Part shown: in pieces, positions 13,901 to 23,749 of the stretch
Numbering within the stretch: position 1 is the stretch's first letter
Layout of the letters: the number at the start of each line of letters is the position of its first letter
NCBI GenBank assembly: GCA_964019135.1
Contig: OZ025248.1
Span: 76,328,119 to 76,392,118, forward strand
From: Arenicola marina
Lineage: Eukaryota > Annelida > Polychaeta > Arenicolidae
Direction of reading: 5' to 3'
Length of the DNA stretch: 64,000 bases
Notes under the pieces: model-generated
The model's input: only the letters and a program-made list of their open reading frames with translations
The model's database searches: none
What the model was told of the DNA's origin: nothing
Made by a program: the position numbers and the translations under genes

Positions 13901-16900
13901 AAACCACATCACGTCATACTGGGCCCTGTCAAACCACCTCACGTCACACTGGGCCCTGTCAAACCACCTCACGTCATACTGGGCCCTGTCAAACCACCTC
14001 ACGTCATACTGAGCCCTGTCAAACCACATCACGTCATACTGGGCCCTGTCAAACCACCTCACGTCATACTGGGCCCTGTCAAACCACCTCACGTCACGCT
14101 GGGCCCTGTCAAACCATCTCACGTCATACTGGGCCCTGTCAACCCACATGACGTCACACTGGGCCCTGCCAAACCACCTCACGTCATACTGGGCCCCGTC
14201 AAACCACCTCACGTCATACTGGGCCCTGTCAAACCACCTCACGTCATACTGGGCCCTGTCAAACCACATCACGTCATACTGGGCCCCGTCAAACCACATG
14301 ACGTCACACTGGGCCCTGCCAAACCACCTCACGTCATACTCGGCGCCGTCAAACCACCTCACGTCATACTGGGCCCCGTCAAACCACCTCACGTCATACT
14401 GGGCCCTGTCAAACCACATCACGTCATACTGGGCCCTACCAAATCACATGACGTCACACTGGGCCCTGTCAAACCACCTCACGCCATACTGGGCCCTGTC
14501 AAACCACATGACGTCACACTGGGCCCTGTCAAACCACATGACGTCACACTGGGCCCTGTCAAATCACCTCACGTCATACTGGGCCCTGTCAAACCACCTC
14601 ACGTCATACTGGGCCCCGTCAAACCACCTCACGTCATACTGAGCCCCGTCAAACACCTCACGTCATACTGGGCCCTGTCAAACCACCTCAGGTCATACTG
14701 GGCCCTGTCAAACCAGCTCACGTCATACTGAACCCCGTCAAACCACCTCACGTCATACTGGGCCCCGTCAAACACCTCACGTCATACTGGGCCCTGCCAA
14801 ACCACCTCACGTCAAACTGGGCACTGTCAAACCACCTCACGTCATACTGGGCACTGTCAAACCACCTCACGTCATACTGGGCCCTGCCAAACCACCTCAC
14901 GTCATACTGGGCCCTGTCAAACCACCTCACGTCATACTGGGCCCTGCCAAACCACCTCACGTCATACTGGGCCCTGCCAAACCACCTCACGTCATACTGG
15001 GCCCTGCCAAACCACCTCACGTCATACTGGGCCCTGTCAAACCACATGACGTCATACTGGGCCCTGTCAAACCATGTCACGTCATACTGGGCCCTGTCAA
15101 ACCACATGACGTCACACTGGGCCCTGCCAAACCACCTCACGTCATACTGGGCCCCGTCAAACCACATGACGTCACACTGGGCCCTGTCAAACCACATGAC
15201 GTCACACTGGGCCCTGTCAAACCAACTCACGTCATACTGGGCCCTGTCAAAGCGCCTCACGTCATACTGGGCCCCGTCAAACCACCTCACGTCATACTGA
15301 GCCCCGTCAAACCACCTCACGTCATACTGGGCCCCGCCAAACCACCTCACGTCATACTGGGCACCGTCAAACCACATCACGTCATACTGGGCCCCGTCAA
15401 ACCACATGACGTCACACTGGGCCCTGCCAAACCACCTCACCTCATACTGGGCCCCGTCAAACCACCTCACGTCATACCGGGCCCTGTCAAACCACATCAC
15501 GTCATACTGGGCCCTGTCAAACCACATCACGTCATAATGGGTCTGGTCAAACCACATGACGTCACACTGGGCCCTGTCAAACCACCTCACGCCATACTGG
15601 GCCCCGTCAAACCACATGACGTCACACTGGGCCCTGTCAAACCACATGACGTCACACTGGGCCCTGTCAAACCAACTCACGTCATACTGGGCCCTGTCAA
15701 AGCACCTCACGTCATACTGGGCCCCGTCAAACCACCTCACGTCATACTGAGCCCCGTCAAACCACCTCACGTCATACTGGGCCCCGCCAAACCACCTCAC
15801 GTCATACTGGGCCCCGTCAAACCACCTCACGTCATACTGGGCCCTGTCAAACCACCTCACGTCATACTGGGCCCCGTCAAACCACCTCACGTCATACTGG
15901 GCCCTGTCAAACCACCTCACGTCATACTGGGCCCTGTCAAACCACCTTACGTCATACTGGGCCCTGTCAAACCACCTCACGTCATACTGGGCCCTGTCAA
16001 ACCACCTCACGTCATACTGGGCCCCGTCAAACCACCTCACGTCATACTGGGCCCTGTCAAACACCTCACGTCATACTGGGCCCTGTCAAACCACCTCACG
16101 TCATACTGGGCCCTGTCAAACCACATGACGTCACACTGGGCCCTGTCAAACCACATGACGTCACACTGGGCCCTGTCAAACCACCTCACGTCATACTGGG
16201 CCCTGTCAAACCACCTCACGTCATACTGGGCCCTGTCAAACCACCTCACGTCATACTGGGCCCTGTCAAACCGCATGACGTCACACTGGGCCCTGTCAAA
16301 CCACATGACGTCACACTGGGCCCTGTCAAACCACCTCACGTCATACTGGGCCATGTCAAACCACCTCACGTCATACTGGGCCCTGTCAAACCACTTCACG
16401 TCATACTGAGCCCCGTCAAACCACCTCACGTCATACTGGGCCCTGTCAAACTACCTCACGTCATACTGGGCCCCGTCAAACCACCTCACGTCATACTGGG
16501 CCCTGTCAAAGCACATGACGTCATCCTGGGCCCCGTCAAACCACCTCACGTCATACTGGGCCCTGTCAAACCACCTCACGTCATACTGGTCCCTGTCAAA
16601 CCACCTCACGTCATACTGGGCCCCGTCAAACCACCTCACGTCATACTAGGCCCTGTCAAACCACCTCACGTCATACTGGGCCCTGTCAATCCACCTCACG
16701 TCATACTGGGCCCTGTCAAACCACCTCACGTCATACTGGGCTCTGTCAAACCACCTCACGTCATACTGGGCCCCGTCAAACCACCTCACGTCATACTGGG
16801 CCCTGTCAAACCACCTCACGTCATACTGGGCCCCGTCAAACCACCTCACGTCATACTGGGCCCCGTCAAACCACCTCACGTCATACTGGGCCCTGTCAAA

Positions 16901-17467
16901 CCACCTCACGTCATACTGGGCCCTGTCAAACCACATGACGTCACACTGGGCCCTGTCAAACCACATGACGTCACACTGGGCCCTGTCAAACCACCTCACG
17001 TCATACTGGGCCCTGTCAAACCACCTCACGTCATACTGGGCCCTGTCAAACCACCTCACGTCATACTGGGCACTGTCAAACCACATGACGTCACACTGGG
17101 CCCTGTCAAACCACATGACGTCACACTGGGCCCTGTCAAACCACCTCACGTCATACTGGGCCATGTCAAACCACCTCACGTCATACTGGGCCCTGTCAAA
17201 CCACCTCACGTCATACTGAGCCCTGTCAAACCACCTCACGTCATACTGGGCCCTGTCAAACCACCTCACGTCATACTGGGCCCCGTCAAACCACCTCACG
17301 TCATACTGGGCCATGTCAAACCACATGACGTCATACTGGGCCCTGTCAAACCACCTCACGTCATACTGGGCCCTGTCAAACCACCTCACGTCATACTGGG
17401 GCCCGTCAAACCACCTCACGTCATACTGGGCCCTGTCAAACCACATGACGTCATACTGGGCCCCGCC
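10969..17467. repeat. Satellite-like array, 30-bp unit, about 216 copies, with CRE motifs
   Basis: The unit is TCAAACCACCTCACGTCATA followed by CTGGGCCCTG. A common variant reads CACATGACGTCACACTGG and so contains the complete cAMP-response palindrome TGACGTCA. Other variants change CCCTGT to CCCCGT, CCCTGC or CACTGT. The units are arranged in higher-order blocks: for example the AAAACCACC variant recurs at 11131 and 11491 (360 bp, 12 units), and a block with CACGCCATAC recurs near 11988, 12685, 14483 and 15590. It fills 59 percent of the intron between exons C and D. Confidence 0.96.
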
Positions 17468-17980
17468 ACATCAGATTACGGGACTCGATACGCCAGGTGA
17501 GTCAGCCATGCCACGCCCACTACGGCCGCTCCCTCGCTTCCACTGGAGTTGAGTCAGACCCGCGGCAGAAGAAAAGACGCGCACACAAAGGACCCAAGCA
17601 GCCAACATCGCGAGATTGATTTCTAAAAGTGGATACATTGCGGGGCCGCGGCATTGTGGGAGACAGGTTGGGCGACAATGGGGCGAGTGCACGTGGTCGA
17701 CCTACGCCGTGGTGGGTGGTCACGATCGAGGCTCCTCCTGACGGGGACCAGGGAGTCCAGGGAGTCCAGGGAGTCACTCCCCGGACACAAACAGCACGGC
17801 TGTCTCATCTCATCTAGTGACGTCCTCTGCTACCCGTCGTCCCCCGTCCAAATCCTATCGCTACCACGTAACAAAAACCCAGAGCCTCGTGGCTCTTACA
17901 CGGCAAAGGAATTATTGTAAACAAGTCAGTTTTCCGCGATCACAGGTGATGTTGAGGCAGTGACAACAACAAGCGATTAC
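17468..17980. other. Unique intron sequence before the donor of exon C
   Basis: About 510 bases of mixed sequence. It contains three tandem GGGAGTCCA blocks near 17753-17775. I found no exon on either strand. Confidence 0.6.
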
Positions 17981-18072
17981 CTTGAAGAAGTCGGCCGAGG
18001 CGCCCACATACGTCTCCAGTTGTTTCTTGAGCGAGCCGAGCGTGATTCTCCTGTCGACATAGGCCGTCAGTC
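17981..18072 (-). CDS. USP47: USP47 exon C (start of ubiquitin-like repeat, RRITLGSLKK)
   Basis: This 92-nt exon follows acceptor TGTTACAG and ends at TTCTTCAAG | GTAATC. It completes a split Gly codon with exon B, then encodes 30 residues beginning LTAYVDRRITLGSLKKQLE and ending VGASADFFK. The pattern V-D-(K/R)-R-I-T-L, then K-x-x-L-E-x-(F/Y)-V-G and a final F-K matches vertebrate USP47 residue for residue in spacing (30 of 30 positions align without gaps). It ends in phase 0, as needed by exon D. This is one of the two strongest identifications in the window. Confidence 0.95.
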
Positions 18073-18207
18073 CTGTAACATACAGCTCCATGTACCTAAC
18101 AATGCCTTAACACGGGGCACTCAGAAAACATTGCCACGGTAATTTGGATCCCGCCCCACTAGACACAAATATTTCACAGACAAATGCCTGGTCAGAAATA
18201 TGTGATG

Positions 18208-18267
18208 TGGGCCCCGTGAAACCACATGACATCACACTGGGCACTGTCAAACCACCTCACGTCATAC
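18208..18267. repeat. Orphan pair of 30-bp satellite units
   Basis: Exactly two units (60 bp) of the 30-bp satellite: TGGGCCCCGTGAAACCACAT with GACATCACAC, then TGGGCACTGTCAAACCACCT with CACGTCATAC. The parent array ends at 17467, and exon C (17981-18072) lies between the two. The orphan directly abuts the 33-bp array. Confidence 0.9.
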
Positions 18268-18269
18268 GT

Positions 18270-18787
18270 AGTACATGTACCCGCCTAAATAGAGATAATT
18301 TACAGACAATTACCCGCATAATTACAGATATTTGACTAACAAGTACCCGCCTAAATAGAGATATTTCACAGACAAGTACCCGCCTACATACAAATATTTC
18401 ACAGACGAGTACCCGCCTAAATGCAGATATTTGACTATCAAGTACCCGCCTAAATAGAGATATTTTACAGACAAGTACCCGCCTAAATACAGATATTTCA
18501 CAGACAAGCACCCGCCTAAATACAGATATTTGACTAACAAGCACCGGCCTAAATACAAATATTTTACAAACAAGTACCCGCGTAAATACAGATATTTTAC
18601 AGCCAAGTACAGGTACCCGCCTAAATAGAGATATTTTACAGCCAAGTACAGGTACCCGCCTAAATACAGATATTTCACAGACAAGTACCCGCCTAAATAC
18701 AGATATTTCACAAACAAGTACCCGCCTAAATACAGATATTTTACACACAAGTACCCGCCAAAACACATATTTTTGACAGAAAAGTAC
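18270..18787. repeat. Minisatellite, 33-bp unit, about 15 copies, starting at the exon B splice donor
   Basis: Read on the gene (minus) strand, the unit is GTACTTGTCTGTGAAATATC then TGTATTTAGGCGG, 33 bp. The 33 bases immediately after exon B (18787 down to 18755) have the same layout: they start GTACTTTTCTGTCAAAAATA and end GGCGG. So the authentic donor is the first, diverged unit. Two units near 18605 and 18645 carry an extra AAGTACAGGT block. Together with the orphan satellite it makes up most of the 715-bp intron. Confidence 0.93.
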
Positions 18788-19579
18788 CCCTCTCTCTTGT
18801 CTCCGTATCCACGTGCAGTTGCGCAGTGAAGTACTTCCGGTACTCCTCGTCTTCCGCCTGTTCCCAGCTCTCCCGGTTCCGGGCAGTCGCCGCCGACACG
18901 CCGTCCGCCACGCGGTTGCTCCTCAGAAGGTCAAAGCTGCCGTTGTCAAGGTCAGCATCAAGGTCGGCCGCTGCCGGAGCAAAGTCAGGGTCTCCGATAT
19001 CCCAGTTCTCGACCTTGCTCCCCTTGGTCACACAATCATCAGCGTCTGGGAGGAGGTCACGTGACGTGGGCGAGGTAGACTGCGAGACGTCGGCGCTGTT
19101 GGCGGCCGAGGTCTGGGCGGAGGGGGACGGCGGCAGCATCGCCTCGCTGCTCATCGGGGACGCCTCGCCTCCGGACTCCTGAGAATGGACTTCCGCTTCC
19201 GGCGACTCCACCTGCCCGGACAACTGGTACTCCCGTGAGATGGCGCCACCAATACAGGCGTGTAGGTCGGATCGCGCCTGGGAGCCCAGCGCGTTCCTCA
19301 ACGGCCCATTCCCCGCCTCGTCGCCCAGGCCATCACCCTGGCCCGCCTCGTCCCCCAGGCCGTCCCCCAGGCCATCACCCTGGCCCTGCTCGTCCCGCAC
19401 GCCGCCGCCGCCGCCGCCGCCCCGGAGGTCGCTCTCGCTGCCTCCGAGACCCTCGTCCACATCGTCATCGGCCTTTCCTGAAGTGGCCAGCGACCCTGTC
19501 TGAGACTCTTCGAGCAGAGGGCGCTGCTCGGTGGCGTCCTGCCCCGTGGCTGACTGCAGACGCCCGGCGGAAAACGGAC
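18788..19579 (-). CDS. USP47: USP47 exon B (acidic, low-complexity linker)
   Basis: This 792-nt exon begins after a CT-rich acceptor (CTCTCTCTCGCTAG) and ends at GAGAGGG | GTACTT. It opens PFSAGRLQSATGQ and is rich in Ser, Glu, Asp and Gly. It holds a seven-glycine run and an in-frame tandem repeat built from GDGLGDEAGQ-like blocks (about 19320-19410). The end is more conserved: CVTKGSKVENWD, then ESWEQAEDEEYRKYF and HVDTETRER. Vertebrate USP47 has a similar acidic Ser/Asp-rich linker, ending in a Tyr-Phe motif just before the next ubiquitin-like repeat. The phase-1 ends match exon A and exon C. The polypyrimidine tract is a (CT)n microsatellite (the GA run at 19584-19602 on the plus strand). 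Confidence 0.9.
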
Positions 19580-20039
19580 CTAGCGAGAGAGAGAGAGAGA
19601 GACATATATGGAAATGTAACTTCGCACGCCGAGACAGATTTATTGCAACATTAAACAGATTATTATGCAAAAGTAAGATCATTATAGGAAGCCGTACGCT
19701 CGTAATTCAACGTGGACTAACTGAACATACATCCTATCTGTAACGTTACTCCGTAATGATCGGTGACGATGTATTATTTCTTACATATCCATCCACGGAC
19801 GCTGTGTAAAATCCCCGTGTAATCATGTGTGTTCGTTATTGGTTGAGTCTTTGCTCTATAACAATGTTAACGAAACGAAATTGGTAGACAATTAGCGGAA
19901 GTACAGATAGAGAGTTTAGAATGGAAACCTTTTGGCAAACTACCGGTGAACGACACTATCGATGAACGATAGAGCCAGTATCTTGTAGTTTCCTAACGCG
20001 GACTAACTTGACAGACCCCTATCTAGTAATGGCCAATGA
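19580..20039. other. Unique intron sequence with (GA)n tract at the acceptor of exon B
   Basis: The GA run at 19584-19602 is the CT polypyrimidine tract of the exon B acceptor on the gene strand. The rest is AT-richer unique sequence with no recognised element. Confidence 0.65.
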
Positions 20040-20974
20040 CTGGCACCCTGGGGTGACATTGGGCCACCATGGGGAGACATTGTGCCACCCTAAGGTGACA
20101 ATGGGCCACCCTGGGGTGACACTGGGCTACCGTGGGGTGACACTGGGCCACCATGGGGTGACACTGGGCCATCGTGGGGTGACACTGGACCACCATGGGG
20201 TGACACTGGGCCACCCTGGGATGACACTTGGTCACCGTGGGGTGACACAGGGCCACCGTGGGGTGACAGCGGGCCACCGTGGGGTGACACCGGGCCACCA
20301 TGGGGTGACACCGGGCCACCGTGGGGTGACACTTCGGCCACCCTGGGGTGACACTGGGCTACCGTGGGGTGACATTGGGCCACCATGGGGTGACACTGGG
20401 CCACCGTGGGGTGACACTAGACCACCATGGGGTGACACTGGGCCACCGTGGGATGACACTGGGCCACCGTGGGGTGACACTGGGCCACGGTGGGGAGACA
20501 TTGGGCCACCGTGGGGTGACACTGGGCCACCGTGGGGTGACACTGGGCCACCGTGGGGTGACACTGGGCCACCCTGGGATGACACTGGGCCACCCTGGGG
20601 AGACATTGGGCCACCGTGGGGTGACACTGGGCCACCGTGGGGTGACACTGGGCCACCGTGGGGTGACACTGGGCCACCCTGGGATGACACTGGGCCACCC
20701 TGGGGAGACATTGGGCCACCGTGGGGTGACACTGGGCCACCGTGGGGTGACACTGGGCCACCGTGGGGAGACACTGGGCTACCGTGAGGTGACACTGGGC
20801 CACCGTGGGGTGACACTGGGCCACCGTGGGGTGACACTGGGCCACCGTGGGGTGACACTGAGCCAACGTGGCCACCGTGGGGTGACACTGGGCCACCGTG
20901 GGTGACACTGGGCCACCCCAAGGTGACACTGGGCCACCGTGGGGTGACACTGACACTGGGTGACACTGGGCCAC
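20040..20974. repeat. Minisatellite, 21-bp unit, about 45 copies
   Basis: The unit is GGGCCACCGTGGGGTGACAC plus T. Variants are CACCATGG, CACCCTGG and GGGGAGACATT. Frames on both strands remain open because 21 is divisible by three. In the right half, blocks with CCCTGGGATGACACT followed by CCCTGGGGAGACATT recur (20571 and 20697, 126 bp = 6 units), a short higher-order repeat. Confidence 0.95.
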
Positions 20975-21892
20975 CCCGTGATGGCGGCGTGGCGTGAGGT
21001 GGCTATCGACGTTTACAGTTCACCGTGCTGAGACGCTTCCTGCCGCATCGTGTTTCACGGATCTCCAAAAAACGCGCCCCTTCCCCCCGACAGACAGTGG
21101 AGGAGAGCCACTCACCAACAAACACAGAAAACTCGGCGCCCCGAGGAGTCCAAAGTTTTGGGCCCCCTTTCGATCGCATATCACGTTGATGGTATAAACC
21201 ACGTGATGTGACACGTGAGCCGGGTACTAAACAAGCTGGTTCCATGCAGACAATAGTGCCCTGACGGCGGTGGCACGCGACCCAGCCTACATGGGAGATA
21301 GAGTCGCGGTGATGACGTAGAACCGACGTCGCCATCCCGCCCAATGACACGTCGAGAAGAGAAAGGGTTGTTTGTCGGTCGGTCTCCCCCTTCCGTAAAC
21401 GGTGCTAGTTTTTCAATGTTATGAATATAGATTTAAGGACCCTGTTCTTGTGTCCTCACAAGCCACATTTGGAGCCGGCAAGCCACTGACCACCGCCACA
21501 ACCAGGACATACGGCGTACATACAGTGTGCATACAGTGTATATGCGGCGTATATACGCGTTGGGTTCTTTTGTTTTGCTAACGTAAATTTTTAGACAATT
21601 TTGACGAAGAACCGTAGCGGCGGACCGTTGGGTATCCGCGTCCAACATCACCGGCCTGACTTCCCCAGTTGTAGGAATCATTTTATACAATGCTGTCATT
21701 AATTGATTTTGTCAACATTTGCGGTCGTTTAGTAATGAGTACCATAAATGTAGCAACACATTTGAGACCAACGCTATATCTTTGGTATCTACTTGGTGAC
21801 TATCATAATGGTTGGAGTGAAGCAATTCATTTCATATACGTCCGCAGTCACCTCATGTCACGCAGCGTAGGCACAAACAGGACCCGGCAGGT
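20975..21892. other. Unique intron sequence
   Basis: About 915 bases. The part 21680-21860 is AT-rich and runs open into the 42-bp array on the plus strand, but I see no splice, promoter or protein-family signal that would make it a gene. Alternating tracts such as ATACAGTGTATATGCGGCG occur near 21533. Confidence 0.55.
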
Positions 21893-23468
21893 CGACCGGT
21901 TTACCTCCCTTCTCACTGGAAACCTCCACCGTGACGACCGGTTTACCTCCCTTCCCACTGGAAACCTCCACCGTGACGACCGGTTTACCTCCCTTCTCAC
22001 TGGAAACCTCCACCGTGACGACCGGTTTACCTCCCTTCCCACTAGAAACCTCCACCGTGACGACCGGTTTACCTCCCTTCTCACTGGAAACCTCCACCGT
22101 GACGACCGGTTTACCTCCCTTCTCACTGGAAACCTCCACCGTGACGACCGGTTTACCTCCCTTCCCACTGGAAACCTCCACCGTGACGACCGGTTTACTT
22201 CCCTTCTCACTGGAAACCTCCACCGTGACGACCGGTTTACCTCCCTTCCCACTGGAAACCTCCACCGTGACGACCGGTTTACCTCCCTTCCCACTGGAAA
22301 CCTCCACCGTGACGACCGGTTTACCTCTCTTCCCACTGGACACCTCCACCGTGACGACCGGTTTACCTCCCTTCCCACTGGAAACCTCGACCGTGACGAC
22401 CGGTTTACCTCCCTTCCCACTGGAAACCTCCACCGTGACGACCGGTTTACCTCCCTTCCCACTGGAAACCTCGACCGTGACGACCGGTTTACCTCCCTTC
22501 CCACTGGAAACCTCGACCGTGACGACCGGTTTACCTCCCTTCTCACTGGAAACCTCCACCGTGACGACCGGTTTACCTCCCTTCCCACTGGAAACCTCCA
22601 CCGTGACGACCGGTTTACCTCCCTTCCCACTGGACACCTCCACCGTGACGACCGGTTTACCTCCCTTCTCACTGGAAACCTCGACCGTGACGACCGGTTT
22701 ACCTCCCTTCCCACTGGAAACCTCCACCGTGACGACCGGTTTACCTCCCTTCCCACTGGACACCTCGACCGTGACGACCGGTTTACCTCCCTTCTCACTG
22801 GAAACCTCCACCGTGACGACCGGTTTACCTCCCTTCCCACTGGAAACCTCCACCGTGACGACCGGTTTACCTCCCTTCCCACTAGAAACCTCGACCGTGA
22901 CGACCGGTTTACCTCCCTTCTCACTGGAAACCTCCACCGTGACGACCGGTTTACCTCCCTTCTCACTGGAAACCTCCACCGTGACGACCGGTTTACCTCC
23001 CTTCTCACTGGAAACCTCCACCGTGACGACCGGTTTACCTCCCTTCCCACTGGAAACCTCCACCGTGACGACCGGTTTACCTCCCTTCTCACTGGAAACC
23101 TCCACCGTGACGACCGGTTTACCTCCCTTCCCACTGGAAACCTCCACCGTGACGACCGGTTTACCTCCCTTCCCACTGGAAACCTCCACCGTGACGACCG
23201 GTTTACCTCCCTTCTCACTGGAAACCTCCACCGTGACGACCGGTTTACCTCCCTTCCCACTGGAAACCTCCACCGTGACGACCGGTTTACCTCTCTTCTC
23301 ACTGGAAACCTCCACCGTGACGACCGGTTTACCTCCCTTCCCACTGGAAACCTCCACCGTGACGACCGGTTTACCTCTCTTCTCACTGGAAACCTCCACC
23401 GTGACGACCGGTTTACCTCCCTTCTCACTGGAAACCTCCACCGTGACGACCGGTTTACCTCCCTTCCA
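21893..23468. repeat. Minisatellite, 42-bp unit, about 37 copies
   Basis: The unit is GACCGGTTTACCTCCCTTCC, CACTGGAAACCTCCACCGTG and AC. It is very uniform: the main variants are CCCACT/CTCACT, CCACCG/CGACCG, and GGAAAC/GGACAC. The low divergence points to recent expansion or homogenisation. Four frames remain open for more than 500 codons, including two on the minus strand, which is a property of the repeat and not of a gene. Confidence 0.96.
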
Positions 23469-23749
23469 ACCAGCATACGAAGCGACTAACCATCCAAACC
23501 AAGACTGTGATTCTATCCATCGGCCCGCCCTCCACCCCGTACTCTAGGCCATTCCTTCCCTATCTCCCTGGTTTTAGAGGGGCGATAGCGCAATTCCATC
23601 GAGATTGCGGAATAAACCTTTAGGGCTGGCCAGTTGTTAGCGATCCAGGCGAGCGGCAAAGCGAGTTTGAGCGCCCGCCGCAGTACCGACACCCGCGCCG
23701 GACGGTGAAATTGAAACAATAAAGCGGGCTGCTAAGGGGCCATTTTAGG

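Noticed and set aside
17629..17920. Short open frames around 17.5-17.9 kb as possible USP47 exons
   Set aside because: None lines up with the family between exon C and exon D, and exon C joins exon D directly in phase 0 without missing residues.
21690..23547. Plus-strand 599-codon frame with a unique start (MLSLIDFVNICG) running into the 42-bp array
   Set aside because: The unique part is AT-rich intron without a recognised domain; the rest is array. Four frames are equally open, so coding is not supported.
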